Below, piece after piece: positions 1 through 8,047 of a stretch of DNA of 64,000 nucleotides; position 1 is the stretch's first letter, and every line of letters begins with the position of its first letter. The DNA lies in the NCBI RefSeq assembly GCF_900141765.1, contig NZ_FSRK01000001.1, positions 434,001 to 498,000 of the forward strand, in the 5' to 3' direction. The notes below the pieces were generated by a model. It had not been told where the DNA came from. It did no database searches and saw only the letters and a program-made list of their open reading frames with translations. The DNA comes from Epilithonimonas zeae (GTDB lineage: Bacteria > Bacteroidota > Bacteroidia > Flavobacteriales > Weeksellaceae). Both the position numbers and the translations under genes were made by a program.

Positions 1-1
1 T

Positions 2-274
2 AAATGCAAAATTTTATTTTTTCTTGAGAATAATAAGCATTTAATTCTATTTGATTTGAATAAACAACCAAACTTTTCAATTATACTTAATGTTCTCAAT
101 CAAAATACTGTTAAAGAAATTAATTTACTAAATATTGAAGATGCAACAAAATCATATGGAGGTAGGGGTGGTTGTGGAGCAATTATTTTGCATTCAGATA
201 AAAGCAAATTAAGTAAACAAATAGGTGAATTACAAAAAAAAATAAAGAAGGGTCGCAAAAAAAAAGATTTTTAA
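2..274 (+). CDS. 3' end of a gene with TonB-plug-like C-terminal motif (partial)
   Basis: The reading frame is open from base 2 to the TAA at 272-274, so this is probably the end of a gene starting before the window rather than a short ORF beginning at the TTG at 56. The tail contains 'IEDATKSYGGRGGCGAIIL', which resembles the conserved end of the SusC/RagA-type TonB receptor plug (an 'I.DA.A..YG.RGA.G.I.I' pattern). A lysine-rich tail of about 25 residues follows, with no barrel. The full protein could be a plug-carrying envelope protein or a receptor fragment. The resemblance is seen by eye only and the function is not known. Confidence 0.55.
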   Translation, partial: KCKILFFLENNKHLILFDLNKQPNFSIILNVLNQNTVKEINLLNIEDATKSYGGRGGCGAIILHSDKSKLSKQIGELQKKIKKGRKKKDF

Positions 275-327
275 TTAGCGACCAGATTAAGTAAGTAAAT
301 ATCAATGTAAATTTATCAACTATTAAA

Positions 328-1650
328 ATGAACACAATTGTACACGAAAATAAAGTAAAAGAAACCCTCGGAAAACACATCCTTGCAGACGGTTTCGATT
401 TTGTAATGGATTTTGAAAAATCCCACGGTTCCTACATCGTTGACCGTTTGACGGGCAAAGAATATCTTGATATGTTCTCTATGTTCGCATCGGCTTCCGT
501 AGGTTACAATCATCCATACATTTTGGAAAAAGCAAATTGGCTGGGAAGATTAGCAACTTATAAACCAACGCTTAGCGACGTTTATTTGCAGGAATATGCA
601 GATTTTATGGAAGTTTTTTCCAGAGTCGCGATTCCGAAGGAATTACCTTATTGCTTTTTCGTAGAAGGCGGTGCTTTGGCTGTGGAAAATGCTTTGAAGA
701 CAGCTTTCGACTGGAAAACCAGAAAGAACTGGCAGAAGAATATTGATAAAGAAGCCGGAATGGTTATCCATTTTAAGCAATCCTTCCACGGAAGAAGCGG
801 TTATACATTGTCTTTGACCAATACTTCTGACCCGAGAAAACACCAGTATTTCCCCAAATTCGATTGGCCAAGAATTACGAATCCAAAACTGAATTTCCCA
901 ATTACAGAAGATAATCTGGAGGAAACAATCAAGCACGAGCAATTGGCTCTATTGCATATTCAAGAAGCGATTCTGACAAATCCGGATCAAGTGGCTTGTA
1001 TTATCATCGAACCAATCCAGGCAGAAGGCGGTGACAATCATTTCAGAAACGAGTTCTTTACTGAATTAAGAAAAATCTGCGATGAAAACGAGATTCTTCT
1101 TATCCTTGATGAAGTTCAAACAGGAATTGGAATGACGGGGAAAATGTGGGCTTTCCAGCATCTTGATATTATTCCGGATGTCATTACTTTCGGTAAGAAA
1201 ACTCAGGTTTGTGGAATTCTAGCCAATAAGGAAAAATTGGATGAAGTAGAACATCACGTTTTCGTAGAAAGTTCCAGAATCAATTCTACATTTGGAGGGA
1301 ATTTTATTGATATGCTTCGTTTTCAATTAGTTTTAGAAATTATTGAAAATGAAAATCTGATTGAAAATTCTAAAATTGTAGGTGAATTTTTATTAGATGG
1401 ATTGAAAAAATTAGCGCAGAAATTTCCTGAAAATATTTCTGCTGCAAGAGGAAAAGGTTTAATGTGCGCATTTGATCTAAAAGATGGGGAGTCCAGAGAA
1501 TGGTTGAGAAGCAAACTTTATGACGAAGGAATTATCATTTTAACTTGTGGTGACCAGTCGCTTAGATTCCGTCCACATCTGAATGTAACAAAAGAAGAAA
1601 TCCAAATTATTTTAGATAAAATTAATTCAATATTTGAGAATTTAATATAA
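328..1650 (+). CDS. lat: L-lysine 6-transaminase (lysine epsilon-aminotransferase)
   Basis: Class III PLP-dependent aminotransferase of 440 residues, the usual length for LAT. It moves the epsilon-amino group of lysine to 2-oxoglutarate, giving aminoadipate semialdehyde (which cyclises to piperideine-6-carboxylate) and glutamate, in the cytosol. Visible motifs are the PLP-side 'DEVQTGIG' at residues 261-268 and 'FGKKTQVCG' at 288-296, where K290 should be the Schiff-base lysine by comparison with the class III GK motif. 'FGGN' at about 322-325 and an arginine-rich 'RFRPHLN' near the C-terminus also fit. No aminoadipate semialdehyde dehydrogenase lies next to it. The ATG start is the first in frame. 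A DUF2007 gene follows 67 bp downstream. Confidence 0.9.
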   Translation: MNTIVHENKVKETLGKHILADGFDFVMDFEKSHGSYIVDRLTGKEYLDMFSMFASASVGYNHPYILEKANWLGRLATYKPTLSDVYLQEYADFMEVFSRVAIPKELPYCFFVEGGALAVENALKTAFDWKTRKNWQKNIDKEAGMVIHFKQSFHGRSGYTLSLTNTSDPRKHQYFPKFDWPRITNPKLNFPITEDNLEETIKHEQLALLHIQEAILTNPDQVACIIIEPIQAEGGDNHFRNEFFTELRKICDENEILLILDEVQTGIGMTGKMWAFQHLDIIPDVITFGKKTQVCGILANKEKLDEVEHHVFVESSRINSTFGGNFIDMLRFQLVLEIIENENLIENSKIVGEFLLDGLKKLAQKFPENISAARGKGLMCAFDLKDGESREWLRSKLYDEGIIILTCGDQSLRFRPHLNVTKEEIQIILDKINSIFENLI

Positions 1651-1717
1651 GGAATTTCAGATTATGGTATTTTTTTCGTAAATTGCTTTGCTTAATAAAA
1701 AAATCAAAATCTGAATT

Positions 1718-1945
1718 ATGGATGCAACAACAAGAGTGGCTGTTTACGAAAGTAATAGCCCACAGGAGATTCAGCTAATAAAATTTAGGCTGGAAGATGC
1801 AGGAATAAAATGTGATGTAGAGAACTCTTATCTTAGTTTTTTATCTACTCCCACTGCAACCAACACTTTTATTAAAGTCGATATCAAAGACGAAAAAAAA
1901 GCATTTGATATCATCGATGAGTATTTAAAATCAAATCAAAATTGA
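1718..1945 (+). CDS. DUF2007 small protein (putative signal-transducing domain)
   Basis: A 75-residue protein matching the DUF2007 pattern: an N-terminal beta strand 'RVAVYESNSPQEIQLIKFRL', then 'EDAGIKCDVEN', and an amphipathic C-terminal helix 'DEKKAFDIIDEYLKS'. Members are small cytosolic alpha-beta proteins named 'putative signal transducing protein' by homology to PII-like folds; no reaction is established. It is probably cotranscribed with lat because the 67-bp gap shows no terminator. A strong hairpin terminator begins 31 bp after the stop. Confidence 0.75.
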   Translation: MDATTRVAVYESNSPQEIQLIKFRLEDAGIKCDVENSYLSFLSTPTATNTFIKVDIKDEKKAFDIIDEYLKSNQN

Positions 1946-1976
1946 TTTCATATTTTTAAATTTTACGTTTTACAGG

Positions 1977-2011
1977 AATCGGGTTCAAACTGTTTTGAGC
2001 CCGATTTTTTT
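1977..2011 (+). terminator. Rho-independent terminator after lat-DUF2007
   Basis: AATCGGG at 1977-1983 pairs with CCCGATT at 2000-2006, with a further CAAA/TTTTG pairing inside. A run of T follows. It ends the lat-DUF2007 unit before the tRNA gene. Confidence 0.8.
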
Positions 2012-2075
2012 ATTTTAAATTTTATTAAGTTTTTTAAATTTTTTCAGTTAAAATTCTTATCATTGTAATATCAAT

Positions 2076-2149
2076 GGGGAATTAGCTCATCTGGCTAGAG
2101 CGTTAGACTGGCAGTCTAAAGGTGACGGGTTCGATCCCCGTATTCTCCA
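2076..2149 (+). tRNA. tRNA-Ala (anticodon GGC)
   Basis: A 74-nt cloverleaf can be drawn by eye: acceptor GGGGAAT/ATTCTCC, D stem GCTC/GAGC, anticodon stem TTAGA/TCTAA with loop CTGGCAG (anticodon GGC), variable AGGTG, T stem ACGGG/CCCGT with loop TTCGATC, discriminator A. The acceptor carries the G3:U70 pair, the alanine identity element. CCA is not encoded. The sequence TATCATTG at 2059-2066 is one mismatch from a TAnnTTTG promoter. Confidence 0.95.
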
Positions 2150-2155
2150 CTTTGA

Positions 2156-2190
2156 AACAATCTTCTGAAATTCAGTAGGTTGTTTTTTTT
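2156..2190 (+). terminator. Terminator after tRNA-Ala
   Basis: Inverted repeat AACAA..TTCTGAA with TTCAG..TTGTT immediately after the tRNA, followed by a run of about nine T. Confidence 0.75.
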
Positions 2191-2349
2191 TGTTTGGCAA
2201 AAAATTTGCTCATGAAAAAACAAGTAATCAAGTTCATAGAACCTGATTATTGATTAAAGGGGGCACTAGTTGCCCTCTTAATTTCGAATCAATTTACAAT
2301 CAATATATTTACCTGAGAGAAGTTTCAAAAACTTCTCTCTTTTTTTATT
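2191..2349 (+). other. Intergenic stretch with two hairpins, second a terminator
   Basis: There is no convincing gene here. An imperfect stem AGGGGGCA/TGCCCTCT lies near 2258-2281. A perfect 11-bp stem GAGAGAAGTTT (2315-2325) / AAACTTCTCTC (2329-2339) with a T-run is a strong terminator. A 13-codon ORF (ATG near 2212, TGA before the first hairpin) precedes them; it has no clear ribosome-binding context and is not called as a gene. Confidence 0.5.
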
Positions 2350-2356
2350 CAAATGT

Positions 2357-2387
2357 TTGTTTGGAAAATTAAACTAACCTATTTTTG
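2357..2387 (+). promoter_or_regulatory. Bacteroidota promoter for the NlpC/P60 lipoprotein
   Basis: TTG at 2357-2359, 20-bp spacer, TAttTTTG at 2380-2387. It matches the flavobacterial -33/-7 consensus 57 bp before the start codon. Confidence 0.6.
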
Positions 2388-2443
2388 TACAGTAAGCAAA
2401 AATTGATTCATATAGAAATATAATTACTCTAAAACAATGTCGA

Positions 2444-2980
2444 ATGAAAAAATCTGTACTGGTAATTATATTTTCAATTATTCTGGTTTCTTGTGGTGCT
2501 TCTAAGTCTACAAAAAAATATTCTTACAAAAAGCCAGCAACATCAAAATCTACAAGCCTTAAAAAATTAAATTCCAATTATTCTGGTTCAGTTTCTGGAA
2601 CAAGATCGTCTGTTTTGGATAATGCAGAAAATTATTTGGGGACACCTTACAAGTATGCTGGAAATACAAAGGCAGGTTTTGATTGCTCAGGTCTGGTTTG
2701 TAAAGTGTTTGACGAAAATAAAATTCAAATGCCCAGACGCTCATCTGATCAGGCAAAACAAGGGAAATTAATCAATGTTTCTGAAGCAAGACCCGGCGAT
2801 CTTTTGTTTTTTGCAACAGCTGGCGGATCTGCTGTGACACACGTTGGAATTGTTCACGATATTTTGAATAATGGGGAGGTGACTTTTATTCATGCCTCAA
2901 CTTCAAAAGGAGTTATTATTTCATCCCTCAACGAAGCTTATTGGAACAAAGCTTTTCTTTTTGCGAGAAGTGTGCTTTAG
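2444..2980 (+). CDS. NlpC/P60 family cell-wall peptidase, lipoprotein
   Basis: Predicted murein endopeptidase anchored in an envelope membrane; the family cleaves peptide stems of peptidoglycan. Residues 1-17 form a lipoprotein signal with lipobox 'ILVSC' (acylated C17). A Lys/Ser-rich linker runs to about residue 50, and the NlpC/P60 domain covers about 55-178. The catalytic triad is visible: C81 in 'GFDCSGLV', H133 in 'THVGIV' and H150 in 'FIHAST'. 'RPGDLLFF' is a further family hallmark. At 178 residues it is a single-domain form without SH3 or LysM modules. It is transcribed on its own from the promoter at 2357-2387. Confidence 0.9.
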   Translation: MKKSVLVIIFSIILVSCGASKSTKKYSYKKPATSKSTSLKKLNSNYSGSVSGTRSSVLDNAENYLGTPYKYAGNTKAGFDCSGLVCKVFDENKIQMPRRSSDQAKQGKLINVSEARPGDLLFFATAGGSAVTHVGIVHDILNNGEVTFIHASTSKGVIISSLNEAYWNKAFLFARSVL

Positions 2981-2994
2981 ATTTATTATTTTTG
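2961..2994 (+). promoter_or_regulatory. Probable dapD promoter
   Basis: TTG at 2961-2963 (inside the end of the preceding gene), 23-bp spacer, TAttTTTG at 2987-2994. It lies 62 bp before the dapD start. Confidence 0.55.
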
Positions 2995-3056
2995 CGAATA
3001 TTAAATTAATCCAGATTAAAATCAATCATCATTAATCAATTATCATTTATATAATT

Positions 3057-3869
3057 ATGTCTTTACAGGAAAAAATCGAAAAAGCTTGGGATAACCGTGA
3101 CCTTTTGAAAGAAGAAGAATATCAGAATGCCGTAAGAGAAGTTGTTGCGAAATTAGATGCAGGAGAATTACGTACCGCTGAACCAACTGAAAACGGCTGG
3201 CAAATCAACGAGTGGGTAAAAAAAGGTGTGGTGATGTATTTCCCAATCCAAACAATGGAAACCATAGAAGTTGGTCCATTCGAATTTCACGATAAAATTC
3301 CTTTGAAGAAAAATTATGCTGAGAAAGGTGTAAGAGTGGTTCCACATGCAATCGCAAGACACGGAAGTTTTGTTGCAAGTGGCGTGATTATGATGCCTTC
3401 TTATGTTAATATCGGTGCTTATGTAGATTCCGGAACAATGGTAGATACGTGGGCAACTGTAGGAAGCTGTGCACAAATTGGCAAAAATGTTCACTTGAGT
3501 GGCGGTGTAGGAATTGGCGGTGTTTTGGAACCTTTGCAAGCAGCTCCGGTAATTATAGAAGATGATGCGTTCATCGGTTCACGTTGTATCGTGGTAGAAG
3601 GTGTTCGTGTTGGTAAAGAAGCTGTTTTAGGAGCGAATGTTTGTTTGACAATGTCCACCAAAATTATCGACGTTACAGGACCTGAGCCAATCGAAACGAA
3701 AGGTTATGTACCAGAACGATCAGTTGTGATCCCTGGAAGTTATACGAAGAAATTTCCTGCAGGAGAATACCAGGTTCCTTGCGCATTGATCATCGGAAAA
3801 AGAAAAGAATCGACAGACAAGAAAACCTCTCTTAATGATGCTTTGAGAGAAAATAATGTAGCAGTTTAA
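3057..3869 (+). CDS. dapD: 2,3,4,5-tetrahydropyridine-2,6-dicarboxylate N-succinyltransferase
   Basis: Succinyl-CoA-dependent acyltransferase of the succinylase branch of diaminopimelate/lysine synthesis, cytosolic. The 270-residue length is normal. An N-terminal helical domain (1 to about 100) precedes a left-handed beta-helix of hexapeptide repeats, seen as 'VNIGAYVDSGTMVDTWATVG' then 'IGKNVHLSGGVGIGGVLEP', followed by the C-terminal 'PCALIIGKR'. These strings are near-diagnostic for DapD. Together with lat upstream, the region makes and can divert lysine-family metabolites, but the two genes are in separate transcription units. Confidence 0.96.
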   Translation: MSLQEKIEKAWDNRDLLKEEEYQNAVREVVAKLDAGELRTAEPTENGWQINEWVKKGVVMYFPIQTMETIEVGPFEFHDKIPLKKNYAEKGVRVVPHAIARHGSFVASGVIMMPSYVNIGAYVDSGTMVDTWATVGSCAQIGKNVHLSGGVGIGGVLEPLQAAPVIIEDDAFIGSRCIVVEGVRVGKEAVLGANVCLTMSTKIIDVTGPEPIETKGYVPERSVVIPGSYTKKFPAGEYQVPCALIIGKRKESTDKKTSLNDALRENNVAV

Positions 3870-3894
3870 TAACTATCGATTTTAAACTTATATT

Positions 3895-3943
3895 TGTCAT
3901 TCTAATGAGAATTTAAACTTCTTGTTAGAATGACATTTTTTTT
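3895..3943 (+). terminator. Terminator after dapD
   Basis: TGTCATTCTAA at 3896-3906 pairs with TTAGAATGACA at 3925-3935 (11 perfect pairs), followed by a T-run. Confidence 0.8.
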
Positions 3944-3969
3944 AAACTAATCAACCTATCAAAGCTATT

Positions 3970-5139
3970 GTGAAACAGAAGTTCTTGAAACTGATTTCAG
4001 ATTACAGAATTATCTTTGTAATCTATATTATTGTTGCAGCGTTGACTGCGTACAGCAAATACAAAAGAGGAACTGGAGGTTATAATAACTATCTGATTTT
4101 CAAAAATGTATTTTACAATACGTTACAAGAAAGAAATATTTTCTCGCAATATCCTGACTTGTTTTTTGATAGCAATCATTACGGTGTATTTTTCAGTCTT
4201 TTGATTGCTCCTTTTGCTATGATGCCAGATGGTTTTGGTGCAGTTTTATGGAATGTTGCCGGAACTTTGGTTTTCCTGTATGCTATTTACAAACTTCCTT
4301 TTTCGGATAGAAAGAAATCGTTTTTTGCTTGGCTTTGTCTTCAGGAATTTATCACCGCGGCAACTTATTTTCAGTTTAATATTATTTTGACAGGATTATT
4401 GATGTTGTCAGCGATTTATATTTATGAAAGGAAAGAGACGCAATCAGCTTTCGCCATTCTTATTGGTGTTTTTGTGAAAATCTATGGAGTTGTGGGACTT
4501 TCCGCTTTTTTCTTTGTTAAAAACAAAACCAAATTCATTATTTCATTAATCATAATCTCAATTTTATTTTTTGTTTTGCCGATGTTGATTTCAAGTCCAA
4601 AATTTGGTATTCAATCCTACTTTGATTGGTACACTTCGTTATCTGGAAAAAATTTGGAAAATCAAGCTTTGGGAACACGTCAGGATTATTCATTAATGGG
4701 TGTTGTGAGAAGAATTTTAGGCGATGCTACTATTTCTAATCTTATCTTTTTGATTCCCGGATTTGTTTTGTTCATGTTACCTTATCTCAGAACTAAACAA
4801 TTCAAATTTTTACCATTTCAAATGATGATTTTGGCTTCCACACTATTATTTGTCGTCCTTTTCAGCTCAGGTTCCGAGAGTCCAACTTATATCATTGCAG
4901 TTGCAGGTGTCATGCTTTGGTTTTTGATGCAGAAAAAATTATCAAAAATTGACATTAGCTTATTGATTTTTGTAATGATTTTCACTTGTTTTGCATTTTC
5001 GGATTTATTTCCAAAATTTATAAAAGAAGATATTTTTATCAAATATTCCACTAAGGCAATTCCTTGTATATTAATCTGGTTTAGAGTGATGTATGAATTG
5101 CTGACAAAGGATTTTGAAAAAGATTATAAATTGGACTGA
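3970..5139 (+). CDS. GT87-type (DUF2029) integral membrane glycosyltransferase
   Basis: Polytopic membrane protein of 389 residues with roughly 9-11 hydrophobic segments, starting at a GTG. The stretch 'YPDLFFDSNHYGVFFSLLIA' followed by 'PFAMMP' is typical of the GT87/DUF2029 family, whose characterised members are polyprenyl-phosphate-mannose-dependent mannosyltransferases acting on the outer face of the inner membrane. The substrate here is unknown. It heads a compact operon with a GT2 enzyme 30 bp downstream, a deacetylase and a GT4 enzyme, so it probably adds a sugar taken from a lipid-phosphate donor made by the GT2 partner (inference). Confidence 0.75.
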   Translation: MKQKFLKLISDYRIIFVIYIIVAALTAYSKYKRGTGGYNNYLIFKNVFYNTLQERNIFSQYPDLFFDSNHYGVFFSLLIAPFAMMPDGFGAVLWNVAGTLVFLYAIYKLPFSDRKKSFFAWLCLQEFITAATYFQFNIILTGLLMLSAIYIYERKETQSAFAILIGVFVKIYGVVGLSAFFFVKNKTKFIISLIIISILFFVLPMLISSPKFGIQSYFDWYTSLSGKNLENQALGTRQDYSLMGVVRRILGDATISNLIFLIPGFVLFMLPYLRTKQFKFLPFQMMILASTLLFVVLFSSGSESPTYIIAVAGVMLWFLMQKKLSKIDISLLIFVMIFTCFAFSDLFPKFIKEDIFIKYSTKAIPCILIWFRVMYELLTKDFEKDYKLD

Positions 5140-5169
5140 TAACTAGACCAATAATATTAATATAAGCAG

Positions 5170-6093
5170 ATGAAAAAGATTTCCATCGTGATTCCGGCTT
5201 ATAATGAAGAAGGTAACTTATCCATAATCCACGGCGAGATCAAAAAAGTGTTTTTGAACCTTCCTGATTATGATTATGAGATAATATATGTGAATGATGG
5301 CAGTCGGGATGCAACCCAAAAGACTTTAGAAGAGATTTCATCTAATTGTCCTAAGCTAAAATATCTGGAATTTTCAAGAAATTTTGGACATCAGAATGCT
5401 GTAAAAGCCGGAATGGATTATGCGGATGGAAATGCTGTGATTTCTATGGACGCAGATATGCAACATCCTCCAACGATGATTCCTGATATGATTAAAAAAT
5501 GGGAAGAAGGCTACGATGTGGTTTATACCATCAGAAAATATTCTAAAAATATTAGTTTTTTCAAGAGAAAGACATCAGATTTTTTCTACCATATTTTGTC
5601 AAGCTTATCCGATGTAGAACTGGAAAAGGGTAGTTCTGATTTCCGCTTGCTAGATGCATCAGTCATTGATGTTATCAGAAAAACTGGTGAAACAGATATT
5701 TTTCTTCGAGGTTTGGTAAAATGGGTTGGCTTTAAACAATATTCGATTGATTTTGTTGCTGCGGATAGATTTTCCGGAAGCAGTAAATATAGTTTGGGGA
5801 AAATGATAAAATTTGCATTTACAGGAATTACTGCTTTTAGTATGAAACCACTTTATTTAGCGGCTTATCTTGGATTTTTCTTTTCATTTTTGTCCTTGCT
5901 ATACATTCCTTATGTCATTTATGCATTCATTAATAAAACTGAAATTTCCGGTTGGGCATCGATATTGATGACAGTTGTTTTCTTTGGCGGAATCCAGCTG
6001 ATAATTTTAGGGATTTTAGGAATTTATATGGGAAAAATATTCAAACAAATCAAAGAACGTCCAAATTATATTATCCGTTCGAAAAATTTTTAA
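5170..6093 (+). CDS. GT2 glycosyltransferase, DPM1/GtrB-like
   Basis: Family 2 glycosyltransferase of 307 residues. The GT-A domain (about 1-215) starts with 'SIVIPAYNEEGN', has 'VNDGS' with D43 and the metal-binding 'DADMQHPP' (D94, D96). Two C-terminal TM helices (about 223-250 and 262-290) end with 'GIYMGKIFKQIKERPNYII', as in bactoprenol-phosphate glucosyltransferases of the GtrB/YfdH type. It probably transfers a sugar from a nucleotide donor to undecaprenyl phosphate on the inner face of the membrane, feeding the GT87 protein. It lies in the same operon, with the deacetylase gene starting 3 bp after its stop. Confidence 0.85.
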   Translation: MKKISIVIPAYNEEGNLSIIHGEIKKVFLNLPDYDYEIIYVNDGSRDATQKTLEEISSNCPKLKYLEFSRNFGHQNAVKAGMDYADGNAVISMDADMQHPPTMIPDMIKKWEEGYDVVYTIRKYSKNISFFKRKTSDFFYHILSSLSDVELEKGSSDFRLLDASVIDVIRKTGETDIFLRGLVKWVGFKQYSIDFVAADRFSGSSKYSLGKMIKFAFTGITAFSMKPLYLAAYLGFFFSFLSLLYIPYVIYAFINKTEISGWASILMTVVFFGGIQLIILGILGIYMGKIFKQIKERPNYIIRSKNF

Positions 6094-6096
6094 TTA

Positions 6097-6885
6097 ATGA
6101 TTTTACTAAGTTTTGATATAGAAGAATTTGATATGCCTTTAGAATATAGTGGGGAAATTCCTTTGAAAGAGCAATTGGCGGTTTCCAGAAAGGGTTTACA
6201 GAATATTCTCAGGATTTTGAAAGAAAATAATATCAAGGCTACTTTTTTTTCGACAGTTGTTTTTGCTGAAAATAATCAGGATTTGGTAAAACAATTACTT
6301 TCTGAAGGTCACGAATTGGCTTCTCATACGTGGTTTCATTCGGATTTTGAAGAGAAACATTTAGCAGAATCAAAACAAGAATTAGAAAAATTGTTTAATA
6401 CAAAAGTAGTTGGTCTCAGAATGCCAAGAATGAGTCCGGTTTCGGAAGATGCAGTTTCTGATGCAGGCTATTTCTACAATTCATCCATTAATCCAACTTA
6501 TCTGCCAGGACGATATAACAACTTCAGAGTTAGCAGAAAACCATTTTGGCAGAAGAGGATTTTGCAGTTTCCGGCATCGGTTTCTACAATATTTAGAGTT
6601 CCATTGTTTTGGCTGAGTTTTCATAACTTTCCGCTTTGGATTTATAAATTTCTGTCCAAATTATCATTAAGTTCCACAGGATTTTTGAACATCTATTTTC
6701 ACCCTTGGGAATTTGCAGACATCTCAAATCCAAAATATAAATTGCCCAATTTTACTTTCAAAAATACGAATGAAGCAATGATAAATCGCTTTGATGATTT
6801 TATTAAATGGGCAAAGAAAAATAATTATCAATTCTTCACAACCAAAGAGTTTTTGGAAAATTGGACTCAAAAAAATAAGAATTAA
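6097..6885 (+). CDS. Polysaccharide deacetylase family protein (NodB homology)
   Basis: CE4-like hydrolase of 262 residues without a signal peptide. Motif 1 is 'SFDIEEFD' (D7), motif 2 'SHTWFH' with the zinc pair H77 and H81, motif 3 'RMPRMSP' (R108-P114) and a final 'FHPWE' at 201-205. This layout matches the cytosolic deacetylases found in exopolysaccharide and lipid-linked glycan loci, including DUF3473-bearing relatives. It would remove an acetyl group from an N-acetylated sugar in the glycan made by this operon. Its TAA overlaps the ATG of the next gene by one base, which implies translational coupling. Confidence 0.8.
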   Translation: MILLSFDIEEFDMPLEYSGEIPLKEQLAVSRKGLQNILRILKENNIKATFFSTVVFAENNQDLVKQLLSEGHELASHTWFHSDFEEKHLAESKQELEKLFNTKVVGLRMPRMSPVSEDAVSDAGYFYNSSINPTYLPGRYNNFRVSRKPFWQKRILQFPASVSTIFRVPLFWLSFHNFPLWIYKFLSKLSLSSTGFLNIYFHPWEFADISNPKYKLPNFTFKNTNEAMINRFDDFIKWAKKNNYQFFTTKEFLENWTQKNKN

Positions 6886-7979
6886 TGAAGATTGCCTACG
6901 ACGCCAAACGTATTTTTTCCAGCTGGTCTGGCTTAGGAAATTATTCCCGCGATTTGGTTCGGGTTTTAGCAACGTATTTTCCAGATAATCAATATTTATT
7001 ATTCAATAAAAAGAAGTCGGAGCGTGGCGAAGCGATATTGAAATTGCCCAATGTGACTTTCGTCCAAACAACTAAAGGCACGCTTTCCCGACAGCTTAAA
7101 ACAGGAATCGATGCACAAAACAACAATGCAGACATTTTCCACGGTTTGTCCGGCGAATTGCCTTTGCGATGGAACCCGAAACCGATTAAAAAAGTCGTTA
7201 CCATTCACGATTTGATTTTCGAAAGATATCCGGAATATTACACTTGGATTGACAGAAAAATTCATTTCTGGAAATTCAAAAAAGCTTCAAATTCTGCAGA
7301 TAAAATTATTGCAATTTCGGAACAAACTAAGCGGGATATAATTCAGTTTCTTAAAGTTAACGAGAATAAAATTGAAGTGGTTTATCAAGGTTGTCACGCC
7401 AGTTTCAAAGAAAAACAATCACAGGGAGTTCTTAATCAAATCAAAAAAAAATTCAACCTTCCGGAAAAATTTATTTTGAATGTCGGGACGATTGAGCCAA
7501 GAAAAAATCTGTTGAATATTATAAAAGCTTTAAAGGATTCGAAAATTCCATTAGTAGTTGTCGGAGCCAAAAAGCCGAAATATTTTAAATTGATTGAAAA
7601 AGAAATTGAGAAAAGTAAAATCGAAGTTCAGTTCCTCTCAGGCGTTTCTATGGAAGAATTGGCTGGGATTTATAAACTTGCGGAAATCTTTATTTATCCC
7701 AGTTTTTTCGAGGGTTTCGGGATTCCTGTCATCGAAGCTTTATTTTCCGAAACCGTTGTCATTACCAGCAACACAAGTTGTTTGCCCGAAGCCGGCGGAC
7801 CAGATTCTGTTTATGTGAATCCTGAAAATGTGGAGGATGTCCGCGCCAAAATCAATTTTCTTTGGGATAATGAATCTGAGAGAAAACGCCGTGCTGAAAA
7901 AGGTTTGCAGTTTGTTCAGAAATTTAATGATGAGGTTATTGCTGAGGAAATGATGAAGATTTATAAGAGTTTGATTTAA
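6885..7979 (+). CDS. GT4-family glycosyltransferase (GT-B fold)
   Basis: Retaining glycosyltransferase of 364 residues. The N-terminal acceptor domain (about 1-180) includes 'YDAKRIFSSWSGLGNYSRDL' and 'TIHDL'; the nucleotide-sugar domain starts near 'NVGTIEPRKN' (199-208), and the EX7E donor motif is 'EGFGIPVIE' at 276-284. It is close to mannosyltransferase-like GT4 enzymes. It is the last gene of the glycan operon and overlaps the deacetylase stop by one base. Sugar and acceptor are not predictable from sequence alone. Confidence 0.85.
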   Translation: MKIAYDAKRIFSSWSGLGNYSRDLVRVLATYFPDNQYLLFNKKKSERGEAILKLPNVTFVQTTKGTLSRQLKTGIDAQNNNADIFHGLSGELPLRWNPKPIKKVVTIHDLIFERYPEYYTWIDRKIHFWKFKKASNSADKIIAISEQTKRDIIQFLKVNENKIEVVYQGCHASFKEKQSQGVLNQIKKKFNLPEKFILNVGTIEPRKNLLNIIKALKDSKIPLVVVGAKKPKYFKLIEKEIEKSKIEVQFLSGVSMEELAGIYKLAEIFIYPSFFEGFGIPVIEALFSETVVITSNTSCLPEAGGPDSVYVNPENVEDVRAKINFLWDNESERKRRAEKGLQFVQKFNDEVIAEEMMKIYKSLI

Positions 7980-7980
7980 T

Positions 7981-8047
7981 AGAATTTTAATTTAGAACGG
8001 CTTCGAGAGCCTCAGCCTGACAAAAACTATCAACTGACAAACAACAA
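7981..8047. repeat. Intergenic palindromic element between convergent genes
   Basis: On the minus strand this reads as a run ending 'CTGAGGCTCTCGAAGCC'. It is similar in layout to the 'CCTGAGCCTGTCGAAGG' palindromic repeat seen between genes in many bacteria. A GGCT-TCGAG-AGCC stem can be drawn. It sits between the stop of the GT4 gene and the stop of the yggS-like gene, where a two-way terminator would be expected. Confidence 0.4.
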
